The notes beneath the pieces are model-generated. The model was given only the letters and a program-made list of their open reading frames with translations, did not search any database and was not told where the DNA came from. A stretch of DNA of 53,841 bases from an uncultured Eggerthella sp. (GTDB lineage: Bacteria; Actinomycetota; Coriobacteriia; Coriobacteriales; Eggerthellaceae). Location of the stretch: contig CABQIW010000009.1 in assembly GCA_902464295.1 (NCBI GenBank), positions 1 to 53,841 on the forward strand, read 5' to 3'. Of this stretch, positions 8,516 through 17,206 are shown in pieces. The stretch's first letter is position 1, and every line of letters starts with the position of its first letter. Made by a program: the position numbers and the translations under genes.

Positions 8516-9700
8516 TTATTTCAGAGCTTCAACACCAGGAAGAAGCTCGCCTTGTACCAATTCCATCGAAGCGCCGCCACCAGTTGAGATGAAGGTCATC
8601 TGATCGGCTAGACCGAACTTATTCACCGCCGCAACGCTATCGCCGCCACCGATGATGGTGTCTGCCGCTTTGTTGTTCGCTACCGCTTCAGCAACCGCAC
8701 GCGTACCACCTTCGAATGAAGGCATCTCGAACACGCCCATCGGGCCATTCCAGAACACCGTTTTCGCGTCCTCGATCGCTTCGGAATAGACGATGGCAGT
8801 AGCTGGACCGATATCGAGACCCATCATGTCATCTGGCATCTCAACGACCGTGCAGACTTCTTTACGAGCATCGTTGGCGAATTCATCGGCGCATACAACA
8901 TCGACCGGCAAGAGCATCTCAACGCCCTTTTCCTTGGCCTTCTCGAGCATCTTGCCCGCACGCTCGACCCACTCTTCTTCCATAAGAGACGTGCCTGTTG
9001 AGAAGCCTTTCGCCTTCAAGAACGTGAAGCACATACCGCCGCCGATGATGAGCTTGTCGCACTTATCGATGAGCGCATCGATCACCTTCACCTTATCGGA
9101 GACCTTCGAACCACCCAGAATAGCGACGAAGGGGCGCTTGGGATCGTCGAGCATGGAAGTGAGGGTATTGACCTCTTTTGCCATGAGCGCGCCTGCGTAA
9201 GCTGGCAAGAACTGCGCAACACCAGCCGTGGAAGCATGGGCACGATGTGCAGCCCCGAAGGCATCGTTGATATAGAGATCAGCAAGCGAAGCAAGCTCAC
9301 GAGCGAATTCAGGGTCATTCTTCTTCTCACGCTTATCGAAACGCAAGTTCTCAAGCAGCGCAATATCGCCATCTTCGAGTGCCGCAACCGTTTCTTTAGC
9401 TGAATCGCCAATGGTGTCGGTAGCGAATGCGACTGGCTTGCCGATCAGATCTTGCAGATACGCAGCTACGGGCGCGAGCGAGAATTCTTCTTGATAGCCC
9501 GTACCATCAGGCCTACCCAAGTGGCTTGCAAGGATAACGCGCGCACCGTGGTCGATAAGGTATTCGATGGTAGGGAGCGCAGCGCGGATGCGCGTATCGT
9601 CTTCGACCTTGCCATCATTGAGCGGTACGTTGAAATCTACGCGCACGAGCACGCGCTTACCCGAAACATCGGCATCGGTATATAACTTGAGGTCGCTCAT
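8516..9700 (-). CDS. pgk: Phosphoglycerate kinase
   Basis: About 394 residues from the ATG at 9700, chosen because AAAGGA sits 6 nt upstream; the ten codons further upstream read into the leader. Transfers phosphate from 1,3-bisphosphoglycerate to ADP. Seen: VDFNVPLNDGKV at the N-terminus, SHLGRP, LENLRF, the hinge and nucleotide site (GGSKVSDKVKVI, FWNGPMGVFE) and the C-terminal GGGDSVAA. Second gene of the glycolytic operon. Confidence 0.97.
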   Translation of the reverse strand: MSDLKLYTDADVSGKRVLVRVDFNVPLNDGKVEDDTRIRAALPTIEYLIDHGARVILASHLGRPDGTGYQEEFSLAPVAAYLQDLIGKPVAFATDTIGDSAKETVAALEDGDIALLENLRFDKREKKNDPEFARELASLADLYINDAFGAAHRAHASTAGVAQFLPAYAGALMAKEVNTLTSMLDDPKRPFVAILGGSKVSDKVKVIDALIDKCDKLIIGGGMCFTFLKAKGFSTGTSLMEEEWVERAGKMLEKAKEKGVEMLLPVDVVCADEFANDARKEVCTVVEMPDDMMGLDIGPATAIVYSEAIEDAKTVFWNGPMGVFEMPSFEGGTRAVAEAVANNKAADTIIGGGDSVAAVNKFGLADQMTFISTGGGASMELVQGELLPGVEALK

Positions 9701-9773
9701 AGTGATCCTTTCAAAATAAAAGGAGAGCATTTATGAAAATACTCTCCTTCATGTTCAAACCGTGATACCAAAC

Positions 9774-10778
9774 TTAGGGAAGCAAGATCTTCGCGAGATC
9801 CTTCACGCGATTCGAATAGCCCCATTCGTTGTCGTACCAGGAAATGCACTTCACGAAGTTGCCTTCGCCACCCAGAACCATGGTGAGCAAGCTGTCGAAG
9901 ATCGAAGAATGCGCATCGTCGACGATATCGGTCGAGACGATGGGCTCATCGACATATTCGAGGATACCCTTCATGGGGCCTTCAGCTGCAGCCTTCATGG
10001 CAGCATTGATCTCTTCGATCGTGACGTTCTTCTCGAGCTCGACCGTAAGATCGACCATAGAGCCATCGGGAGTAGGAACGCGCGTAGCAAAACCGTCGAG
10101 CTTGCCCTTGAGCTCAGGCAGAACGAGCGAAACGGCACGAGCAGCACCCGTGGTGGTCGGGATCATGGAAAGCGCTGCAGCACGAGCGCGACGCAGATCC
10201 TTGTGCGGAAGGTCGAGGATCTTCTGATCGTTGGTGTAAGCATGGATCGTATTCATGAAACCGCGCTTGATGCCGAAGTTATCGAGCAGCACCTTTGCCA
10301 TAGGAGCAAGGCAGTTGGTGGTGCAAGATGCATTCGAGATGATGTTATCGGTCTCTGGGTTGTATTGATCGTCGTTCACGCCCATGACGATGGTGATGTC
10401 CTCGTTCTTCGCAGGAGCGGAGATGATGACCTTCTTAGCGCCTGCCTCAAGATGAGCTTTCGCCTTGTTTGCATCGGTGAACAGACCGGTGGATTCGACC
10501 ACGATATCGACACCGAGCTCGCCCCACGGGAGGTCTTCGGGATTGCGTTCCGAAAGAACCTTGACCTTGCGGCCATTCACTACGAAGCCTTCTGCTTCTG
10601 CGACGACCTCTTCGAAAACACGGCCATGGATGGAATCATATTTCAAAAGGTGAGCCATGGTGGGAATATCGCCCAGGTCATTGATAGCAACAACCTCAAG
10701 TTCGGGATCGTTTTCCATGGCACGGAATACCAAGCGGCCGATACGACCGAATCCGTTAATACCAACCTTGGTTGTCAT
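9774..10778 (-). CDS. gap: Glyceraldehyde-3-phosphate dehydrogenase
   Basis: About 334 residues from the ATG at 10778, preceded by a GGGGA ribosome site; the upstream in-frame ATG at 10811 would add 11 residues not found in the family. Oxidises glyceraldehyde 3-phosphate with NAD and phosphate. The Rossmann start VGINGFGRIGR, catalytic cysteine in SNASCTTNCLAP, the catalytic His region and SWYDNEWGYSNRV at the C-terminus are all present. First gene of the operon gap-pgk-tpiA-gpmI-secG. Confidence 0.97.
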   Translation of the reverse strand: MTTKVGINGFGRIGRLVFRAMENDPELEVVAINDLGDIPTMAHLLKYDSIHGRVFEEVVAEAEGFVVNGRKVKVLSERNPEDLPWGELGVDIVVESTGLFTDANKAKAHLEAGAKKVIISAPAKNEDITIVMGVNDDQYNPETDNIISNASCTTNCLAPMAKVLLDNFGIKRGFMNTIHAYTNDQKILDLPHKDLRRARAAALSMIPTTTGAARAVSLVLPELKGKLDGFATRVPTPDGSMVDLTVELEKNVTIEEINAAMKAAAEGPMKGILEYVDEPIVSTDIVDDAHSSIFDSLLTMVLGGEGNFVKCISWYDNEWGYSNRVKDLAKILLP

Positions 10779-10891
10779 AGGTTTCCCCTTTCGTGGCACG
10801 TGAGCATTCACGAACCTCTTGCATACTTCAACATGCTTCGCTCTTGAAGAAAGCCTCCTATACGAAGCACAACCAATGAACTAACGTATTC

Positions 10892-10900
10892 ACTATATCA
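10892..10900 (-). promoter_or_regulatory. Possible extended -10 of the gap operon
   Basis: On the minus strand TGATATAGT is an extended -10 (TG-N-TATAGT), about 114 nt upstream of the gap start. No good -35 is seen, which extended -10 promoters can lack. The rest of 10779-11066 is AT-rich with no gene I can support. Confidence 0.3.
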
Positions 10901-11066
10901 GAAACAGAGTTGAGCAAGCGTTTTCAGAAAAAATGAATGGATAATTTACCCAGATTGATTAGATTGACCACACATAAAAAGCAAGTAATTACACAATTGA
11001 CCATGGCTAATCGATAAGCGCCTGTAAAGCCAGACAATTCAAGGTAAGTTGCCGCGATCCCGACCC

Positions 11067-11576
11067 TCACTCTCCAAGCTCCAGAGATCCTGCAAAGCCC
11101 CAAAGATCCAATCCAAGCTTTTCAAGAGAATCATCTATCTCGCAAGCAAGCTGCTTTGCTTGAATGAACTGCTTTGATTCAGACCCATAACGCCACGCTA
11201 TATCGTCCAAACGTTGATCGAGAGACATTCTCCTACCGTCTCTGCCTACAAGAAGATCTGCAATATTCAATACGAGCAATTCGTTCGAATAATAAGGAGC
11301 GTGAGGTATACCGTGCCAGCGTACCTCACGCCAATAAGAATAACCTGATTCTTTCAGTAAGTTTGAACCAACTATAGGATGACCCAGCGAATCATCAACG
11401 AATTCATAGCCACAATCATGAACAAGGCCAAGCAGGAACATCTGCTGACAATGCTGTTCATCCCAGTCGAACATCTCACGACAAAGTTGCGCGGCAAGAC
11501 GACCAACCTCTTTGCTGTGCGCAAGACGCTCGATGTCAATACCAATGGGCATCAAAGGCTCGTTTTTACTGATCAT
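11067..11576 (-). CDS. HD-domain protein, putative phosphohydrolase
   Basis: 169 residues. The HD-superfamily metal ligands are visible: the first His in LAHSKEVGRLA (about 20), the HD pair in GLVHDCGYEF (about 52), further histidines in GHPIVG and WHGIPHAP, and Asp in NIADLLVGRDG. Such proteins hydrolyse phosphate esters of nucleotides or tRNA-related substrates, as in the YqeK-like group. The start is uncertain (ATG 11576 or 11552) because neither has a strong ribosome site. It is downstream of the Cys-rich gene on the same strand but separated by about 200 nt, so co-transcription with the chaperone cassette is unclear. Confidence 0.6.
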   Translation of the reverse strand: MISKNEPLMPIGIDIERLAHSKEVGRLAAQLCREMFDWDEQHCQQMFLLGLVHDCGYEFVDDSLGHPIVGSNLLKESGYSYWREVRWHGIPHAPYYSNELLVLNIADLLVGRDGRRMSLDQRLDDIAWRYGSESKQFIQAKQLACEIDDSLEKLGLDLWGFAGSLELGE

Positions 11577-11774
11577 TTAAAGATATGAGAAAACGTTCCA
11601 AAAACAGCACGAAGAATGAGTAGTTGCTCTGATTCTGTATGCTGTCCACCCCTATTTCGTTCTTCTAATGCACCTGCTTAAGCGCGAGCTGCATAGTCTA
11701 ACTCATCCAGCCAATCTAAAGAAAGAAAACTTGAGCGGGCGGAAGATACCTGGAATGCTAAAACTGATTGAATC

Positions 11775-11984
11775 CTAATTCCAGCCGTTCTTATTCCCAA
11801 CAGGCACAGAAGGCTCCCAAGAAGAGCAGCAATAACCACCATCACAGTAATCATTGTGAAATTCGCAATAGCCTTTTTCAGCATAAGCTCCCAAAAGCCA
11901 CGCTTCAACGTCGTCAAACCAAACCAAGCCATGATCGGTCTTCCACCATTTGCACATGTTGCATTGTTTTTCTAAGTGTGCCAT
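11775..11984 (-). CDS. Small cysteine-rich protein, unknown function
   Basis: 69 residues. AAGGAG lies about 10 nt upstream of the ATG. Cysteines and histidines are spaced like metal ligands: CNMCKWW at residues 8-11, then CEFHNDYC and GYCCSSW near the middle and end. This resembles small zinc-binding proteins, but I do not recognise the family. It starts about 70 nt after the TM2-domain gene on the same strand and could be the last gene of that cassette. A competing 84-codon frame over 11678-11932 lacks a clear ribosome site and is considered a shadow. Confidence 0.5.
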   Translation of the reverse strand: MAHLEKQCNMCKWWKTDHGLVWFDDVEAWLLGAYAEKGYCEFHNDYCDGGYCCSSWEPSVPVGNKNGWN

Positions 11985-12055
11985 TTCTTTTTCTCCTTTT
12001 CCTTAATCTAGTCAGAGCATGAACAGATGCACTGACAGAACCTGATAATGCTGCC

Positions 12056-13600
12056 TTACAGCCATGCTTTACCTTCGAGCACGTAGGTTTGCTCGAATTG
12101 CTCAGGGCTTCTCGTGAGATACTTAATCCCTTCGACGATCCCAATAATGAACGTGATAAAGGGGCCAATAACAATGCCGGCTCCAATGAAAGTGATCAAA
12201 AGCGTGGTGATTCCTTGTTTTGGATGACCGAGATAGAACTTCTGGGCACCAAAACAGCCGAGGAATATTGCGAGAAGAGCAGCTACGGTCTTGTTCTTAC
12301 TTTTAACAACTATTCTGTCAGCAGCCTGCGTAGGCTCTTGTTTCTTGCCCTTAGATTCTTGCCTTTTATCTCGCCACTCTTTAGCAGCTTGATAAGCGTT
12401 ATAGAAGTCTTCGGGTGAATAATCCTGAGGGCTCTTGTGACGCCATTCATCAGATCTTTGATAACCACTCTGAGAATTATTTGCAGTCTGTGCGCGCGTG
12501 CGCGGGTCAGGAGCAGACGGCGGATCTTGTTGCGCAGTTGCTCTTGGCTGATCACTTTCTGAAGAAGTATCTTGTTGCGTGCGCGCAGCTTCCGTGTCGT
12601 TTCGCTGTGATGGTTCATTTCTCATCATCACAAATACTGATTCCATCATTGCAAAATCAGTACCCGTATCAAGCCCTTTAGAATCAGCAAAACCATAAAG
12701 GAGCAGCAACGCCTCATTTGAATCTTCGAAAAGTGCGTTGAGCTGCATTGCGGCTTCCATGAAGAGCTTCGAATTGATAGCGCCGTTGGAAGACCTAGAC
12801 TCAAGATTCTTTAAGATGGCTTCTTTCTCACTCAAGTCAAGATAGACATCGTATTTTTTACGAGAAGGATCGCTTGCGAAAACATCATTCGCTAAATGCT
12901 TGAGGTTCTCGATTTCTGCGCCGCTTTCAAATTCGCCTTTCAGGTTCTTCAATTGCGTTTGAAGCATGGCAGTTGGAAGCACCTTTGCTGAAGCTTCATT
13001 CCCCTCTCCAACAAGAGCATAGAGGTTCGCCATTCCAAGCTTGCTGAGGGACTTATTGATCTGCGCGTATTCTTTATCAGCAGAAGCAAATGCCTCTTGT
13101 AGAGCATCAAATCTCTCCTTTGCCACTGCTGATGAATAACCATTCTCTTCATCTTCTCCTGCGATATGCGCCCCTGCCGCCTCTATACCAGACTCAATGA
13201 TTTCTCGTATACGAGCTTCCGTTGCTTCCTTATCGGATCCATCCAAAAACTTATACACTGGAAGAGAATAGTCAGACTTCACCTTGTTGATGACAGCCTT
13301 TTTGATATTGACGATCTGGTCCTGTGGAACGCTATTTCCAAAAATTGCTACTTCACCAGCGATGATGTCATAGACAATTCTTTTTGCCTCTTCAGACTGA
13401 GACAATGGCTCCATGAGAGTGGCGACAGCATCAGAATAAGAAGCAGAGAGAGCGTCGTTAAGCTCACTATAGGCCATCTTCCCTTTTGTGAACTGCCTTG
13501 AGACTTTACTTGCCAATTCCTGCGCAGTCTTCTCGGCCTCGTTTTGAGACATAGGCTTCGGGTCTGTGAAATCAATATTGAATGCCAAGATCCAATTCAT
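12056..13600 (-). CDS. TM2-domain membrane protein with long cytoplasmic N-terminal region
   Basis: 514 residues. Residues 1-320 are helical and mostly hydrophilic without a family I can name. About 320-425 is a low-complexity Gln/Ser/Asp/Arg linker. The C-terminus (about 425-514) is a TM2 domain: VAALLAIFLGCFGAQKFYLG followed by a second helix with GAGIVIGPFITFIIGIVEGI. The GxxGxHxFYLG-like turn is typical, with Gln-Lys here. GAGGAA lies 8 nt before the ATG. It directly follows the Hsp70-like gene (52 nt), and the TM2 domain would anchor the long N-terminal part to the membrane. Its role is unknown; a membrane-bound client or co-factor of the Hsp70 is inferred from position only. Confidence 0.7.
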   Translation of the reverse strand: MNWILAFNIDFTDPKPMSQNEAEKTAQELASKVSRQFTKGKMAYSELNDALSASYSDAVATLMEPLSQSEEAKRIVYDIIAGEVAIFGNSVPQDQIVNIKKAVINKVKSDYSLPVYKFLDGSDKEATEARIREIIESGIEAAGAHIAGEDEENGYSSAVAKERFDALQEAFASADKEYAQINKSLSKLGMANLYALVGEGNEASAKVLPTAMLQTQLKNLKGEFESGAEIENLKHLANDVFASDPSRKKYDVYLDLSEKEAILKNLESRSSNGAINSKLFMEAAMQLNALFEDSNEALLLLYGFADSKGLDTGTDFAMMESVFVMMRNEPSQRNDTEAARTQQDTSSESDQPRATAQQDPPSAPDPRTRAQTANNSQSGYQRSDEWRHKSPQDYSPEDFYNAYQAAKEWRDKRQESKGKKQEPTQAADRIVVKSKNKTVAALLAIFLGCFGAQKFYLGHPKQGITTLLITFIGAGIVIGPFITFIIGIVEGIKYLTRSPEQFEQTYVLEGKAWL

Positions 13601-13652
13601 CTAGCAGTTCCTCTTCATCTTTCTTGTCTGGACATGAACAGAAGGCCAGTAA

Positions 13653-15266
13653 TTAATCTATGCTCGCTGAGAGAGCGTTCTTCTTCACTTCTTCAATGCG
13701 TTCGCTATCTAACCCAGTGGTCACCTGCACATCAAAATCGCATGTTGAACCTGTCTGCGCATCCACCGCACTGATCGAGAGCAAGCCTTCTTCATTCAAA
13801 GCGAAGGTCACTTGTATCGCATAGCCTTGAGGCTTGGGTCCGCCAAGATCGAACGTTTGTCTCTTGATAGGCTCAGCTTCCGTTTGATAGACATCTTCGG
13901 TCGTATCGCTTTCGTAGATCTTGAGCTCAACATCGGGCTGACCTTCGAAACCAGTAACAAAGGTGTCCTTAGCTGTGAACACATGGGTATCGGTTGGGAT
14001 GGGTTGATTCTTTTTGATCAGATTCGCGATGCCTTGCATGGTCTCCAGACCATAGCTTTTAGAAGTAGCGTAAGCGATCGTGTTCTGTGAACCCGTCAGC
14101 TGAAGCTTTCTGACAATGTTGTCTTCTGAGATCTCTTTCTTTTCTGCTCCTGCACCGTTTCCAGAACCATTCGCACCTTCATTGATCACGGTAGAAGCTG
14201 CGTCCAAAGCGCATAATGCAGCACCACGCGCAACAGCTTCATCAGGATCTGCAATCTCAATAGGGGTATCGGGATAAATCTGGTGAAGCGCATTCCCAAC
14301 TTGAGGCATGCGAGTCGAGCCCCCTACAAGCAAGATCTTGTCGATACTCGCCCCGATCTTCGCAGCTTCATTGATGCATTGTTGCGTGGTATCTATCGTA
14401 CGCTGAAGAAGATGTGAGGTAATCTTCTCGAATTCATCACGAGTCAACTCACACTTGAACGGTGTTTCAGTCATTCGAAGACGAACGTTATATGAGCTTT
14501 TTTGGCTCAATGCCTGCTTCGCGATTTCGGCCTGCGACTGAAACTCCTCTTCAGCCTCTTCTTCGAATTCATCCTCAAAACCTGTCTCTTCACGATACTT
14601 TTCCTGGAGATAATCAACGATGGCGGCGTCCCAGTCTTTTCCACCGAGCGTATCATCGCCATCAGTCCACTTCACCGCGAGCGTGTTGCCTTGGTCAGAT
14701 GTCTTGATCTCGATAACATTCACATCGAATGTGCCGCCACCGAGGTCATAGACGAGAACTACGGAGTCTTCTTTCGCTTTCGTTGTTCCGTAGTACACAG
14801 CAGCAGCAACAGGTTCTTGGATCACCTGAAGGACATTAAGACCTGCGATCTCTCCTGCCGCCCTCGTTGCATTACGCTCCGAATCACCAAAATACGCAGG
14901 CACTGTTATGACTACATCCTTCACTTCAAGGCCCGTATCGATACTTGCATCTTGCGCGAGCTTACGAAGGATATAACTCGATACTTCCTCAGGAGACTTC
15001 TTTTCGCCATTCACAAATGTAGCTTGATCGCTTCGTCCCATAAGACGCTTAACGAACGTAACAACTTTTTCAGGATTGAACAGAGCATCTGCCTTAGCAT
15101 CTTCGCCAACGATCACATTACCTGCATCTTCGAATTCCACCGCAGAAGGAGTTGTGGTCTTGCCGGTATCGCGGTTCTTAGCCACTTGAACATTGCCATT
15201 TTCGTCAATATACGCAATGCACGAATAAGTTGTTCCGAGATCGATTCCAAATACCGATGATGCCAC
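13653..15266 (-). CDS. Hsp70/DnaK-like chaperone lacking the C-terminal lid
   Basis: 537 residues from a GTG at 15266 preceded by AAAGGA. The nucleotide-binding domain is complete: phosphate 1 GIDLGTTYSCIAY (7-19), phosphate 2 VYDLGGGTFDVNV (about 195), adenosine motif LLVGGSTRMPQV (about 315), catalytic Thr/Lys region PAYF and EPVAAAVYYG. After an unusual Gly/Asn/Glu linker comes a beta-type substrate domain (SYGLE, FTAKDTFVTGFEGQPDVELKIYE). The protein then ends near ERIEEVKKN, so the helical lid of DnaK is missing and the length is about 70-100 residues short. The hydrophobic DnaK linker LLLDVTPLS is also absent. It lies between a GrpE-like and a TM2 gene; it is probably a specialised paralogue, not the housekeeping dnaK. 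Confidence 0.85.
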   Translation of the reverse strand: MASSVFGIDLGTTYSCIAYIDENGNVQVAKNRDTGKTTTPSAVEFEDAGNVIVGEDAKADALFNPEKVVTFVKRLMGRSDQATFVNGEKKSPEEVSSYILRKLAQDASIDTGLEVKDVVITVPAYFGDSERNATRAAGEIAGLNVLQVIQEPVAAAVYYGTTKAKEDSVVLVYDLGGGTFDVNVIEIKTSDQGNTLAVKWTDGDDTLGGKDWDAAIVDYLQEKYREETGFEDEFEEEAEEEFQSQAEIAKQALSQKSSYNVRLRMTETPFKCELTRDEFEKITSHLLQRTIDTTQQCINEAAKIGASIDKILLVGGSTRMPQVGNALHQIYPDTPIEIADPDEAVARGAALCALDAASTVINEGANGSGNGAGAEKKEISEDNIVRKLQLTGSQNTIAYATSKSYGLETMQGIANLIKKNQPIPTDTHVFTAKDTFVTGFEGQPDVELKIYESDTTEDVYQTEAEPIKRQTFDLGGPKPQGYAIQVTFALNEEGLLSISAVDAQTGSTCDFDVQVTTGLDSERIEEVKKNALSASID

Positions 15267-15331
15267 GATGGTTCCTTTCTTTACATGGTTTCAAGTTAGA
15301 CAATTAGTTATTCCGCTAGATGACAGCTGCT

Positions 15332-16081
15332 TCATACTGCAGGATTTACTTCATCAGAAAAGACGTTTACAATCGTGCGCGCTTTCTCAAGAACTGTACC
15401 TTTGAGAACGTATGCATCGCTCAATGCTGAATTCACCGTCTTGTTCTTATCCGCCTCTGAAACCTTGTTCTGCCCTGTGATCTTCATGAGATTAGCCTCA
15501 AAGGGACTACCTTCTTCAAAAGAACGAACCTCTACGCCACTGTCTTCTATCACTTCGCTCAGATCGTCAAATGCGAATTCAAATTCAGCAAGAGGGATTG
15601 AATCAGCATTCTCAGAATGTGCTTTGGTTATCGCCCTTTTCATGAAAGCATGAGTTCTCGCAAGCGGTTTCAAAACAGGAGCAAGAATACTTGCATGAAG
15701 ATCGGCCTTGTATTCTTGCATCTCTTCGCTTTGCTTCTTGAGCGTTTCGAGTTCGTACTCACTTCGGTCAATCTTCGTAGTGAACATGCGATCAAGTTCG
15801 TTAAGCTTTTCTAAAATCTGCTCAAGAGCAATATCGACTGAATGACAGCTACTATTTTCTTCGCCATTCTTTTCAGAATCGCAAAGAATTGATTCTATTG
15901 AACTCGATCCATCATTGTTGGATAACGGCTCGTGTATGACTTCATTTTCTTGATCAAAACTATCAGAATAATTCGGTGCATTTTGTGCTTGAGCCTCATT
16001 CAATAAGGCATCCTCAAGAAGTTCGCCATTCTCTTGCGAAGATGCATTGTTTTCTGAAAAAGAGACATCCGTCTCGGTCAT
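15332..16081 (-). CDS. GrpE-like putative nucleotide-exchange factor
   Basis: 249 residues. Residues 1-75 are acidic and Ser/Asn-rich (disordered). About 85-125 is a heptad-like helix (LEQILEKLNELDRMF, YELETLKKQSEEMQEYKADL). The C-terminus reads GSPFEANLMKI... then SALSDAYVLKGTVLEKARTIV, which matches the order of the GrpE beta domain (GxPFDPxxHEA... GYxLxGxVLRPAxVxV) at low identity. It is the first gene before the Hsp70 paralogue, which supports a GrpE role. The alternative is an unrelated coiled-coil protein. GAGG is about 10 nt before the ATG. It is downstream of a promoter with a long G tract. Confidence 0.55.
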   Translation of the reverse strand: MTETDVSFSENNASSQENGELLEDALLNEAQAQNAPNYSDSFDQENEVIHEPLSNNDGSSSIESILCDSEKNGEENSSCHSVDIALEQILEKLNELDRMFTTKIDRSEYELETLKKQSEEMQEYKADLHASILAPVLKPLARTHAFMKRAITKAHSENADSIPLAEFEFAFDDLSEVIEDSGVEVRSFEEGSPFEANLMKITGQNKVSEADKNKTVNSALSDAYVLKGTVLEKARTIVNVFSDEVNPAV

Positions 16082-16125
16082 ATTCGTTCAACCTCATCAG
16101 CATGGTTACAGGGTAATTCTTAGAA

Positions 16126-16157
16126 AGAATACCCCCCCCCCCAAGCGATTTTGTCAA
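16126..16157 (-). promoter_or_regulatory. Promoter of GrpE-like/Hsp70/TM2 cassette with 11-G tract in the spacer
   Basis: On the minus strand a perfect -35 TTGACA (16157-16152) is followed by a 20-nt spacer made of nine mixed bases and a run of 11 G (16142-16132), then -10 TATTCT (16131-16126). Transcription would start about 40 nt before the GrpE-like ATG. A 20-nt spacer is longer than the 17-nt optimum; losing three G would make it ideal. This is the layout of slippage-controlled promoters. Confidence 0.6.
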
Positions 16158-16257
16158 GGTAAGATATCCCTACTTTAGGGGTCTAAGCTGGTTGATTTTT
16201 ATAAAGGATTCGTAGATTGATCCTATTGGAGTTACGCCATACAATTCTTCTGCAAGG

Positions 16258-17202
16258 CTATCCACGCTGTTCTTTGCGCGCGATCTCTTGTGCGAGCTGC
16301 TCGACCCGGCGAACACGATGGTTGATCGCAGATTTCGACAGCGGCGGATCAGCAGCTTCACCGAGCTCTTTCAAGGTCGCATCGGGGTACGCGATGCGCA
16401 GTTTGATGTATTCCTGAAGCGCCTGTGGGAGCGTTGCAACATCACGATGTTCGAGCACATAGCGGATCGTCATGATCTGTTCGACCGAAGCGGCAGAAGC
16501 CTTCGCCTGGTTAGCGATCTCGGCGTTCACGCGACGGTTCACGTCGTTGCGCACGCTCTTCACCACGCGCTCGTTCTCCATCTTGAGCGCACTTTGATGA
16601 GCGCCGACGAGCGCCAGAAACGACGAGATGGCTGTGCCACTCTTAAGGTAGATCAGGTAGCTGTTGCGCCGCTGGATGGCCCTTGCCTTGATACCGCGTT
16701 CTTTGAGCATCTCGACAATAGCGTTCGCGGTCGCCTCGGTCTCGACCTTGAGTTCGAAATGGAAATCGCCACGCGGATTAGAGATGAACCCACTGCCCAA
16801 GAAGACCCCGCGCAAGTACGCCGCTGCGCAGCACTGTTTCGCGATGAGCGCCGGATCGATGCCGCGCTCAAGACCGTCTTCTCCAAGGATGCCAAGCTCC
16901 TTCAACGTCTCGTTGAGCCCTGGTTGCATCGGCACTTCGATGAGCCAGTTGGGTGTCTTATGGAGCACACTGCGACGCATAGTAAGGTCGGTCGTGAGGT
17001 GGTAGTTCTCATGCAACGCCTTGATGATGAAGCGCGCGACCACTGGCGAGTCGGTCGCGATCTCAAGAGCGTATCTGCCCTGCCCTTTCATGAGCAGCGT
17101 GCCTTCGATGCGAATGAGCGCTGCAAGCGTGGCGTTCTCGCAATGCGAGCACCCTGGTGCAACGCGGGAAAGCTCTTCTTTGACCTCCGTAGTGAACGAC
17201 AT
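16258..17202 (-). CDS. whiA: WhiA family DNA-binding regulator
   Basis: 314 residues. WhiA has a homing-endonuclease-like (LAGLIDADG) N-terminal domain and a C-terminal HTH, and in actinobacteria controls cell division and sporulation-type genes. Seen: MSFTTEVKEELSR at the start, AAYLRGVFLGSGFISNP (LAGLIDADG-like, about 130), and the C-terminal HTH ANQAKASAASVEQI and LGEAADPPLSKSAINHRVRRV. It is the last gene of uvrC-rapZ-yvcK-whiA, a conserved order in Gram-positive bacteria, and starts 4 nt after the yvcK stop. Confidence 0.95.
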   Translation of the reverse strand: MSFTTEVKEELSRVAPGCSHCENATLAALIRIEGTLLMKGQGRYALEIATDSPVVARFIIKALHENYHLTTDLTMRRSVLHKTPNWLIEVPMQPGLNETLKELGILGEDGLERGIDPALIAKQCCAAAYLRGVFLGSGFISNPRGDFHFELKVETEATANAIVEMLKERGIKARAIQRRNSYLIYLKSGTAISSFLALVGAHQSALKMENERVVKSVRNDVNRRVNAEIANQAKASAASVEQIMTIRYVLEHRDVATLPQALQEYIKLRIAYPDATLKELGEAADPPLSKSAINHRVRRVEQLAQEIARKEQRG

Positions 17203-17206
17203 GAGC

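Noticed and set aside
9762..10847. 361-codon plus-strand frame opposite gap
   Set aside because: Antisense to GAPDH with catalytic motifs intact on the minus strand.
11678..11932. 84-codon hydrophobic minus-strand frame
   Set aside because: Overlaps the Cys-rich gene in another frame and has no clear ribosome site; the hydrophobic stretch may be chance.
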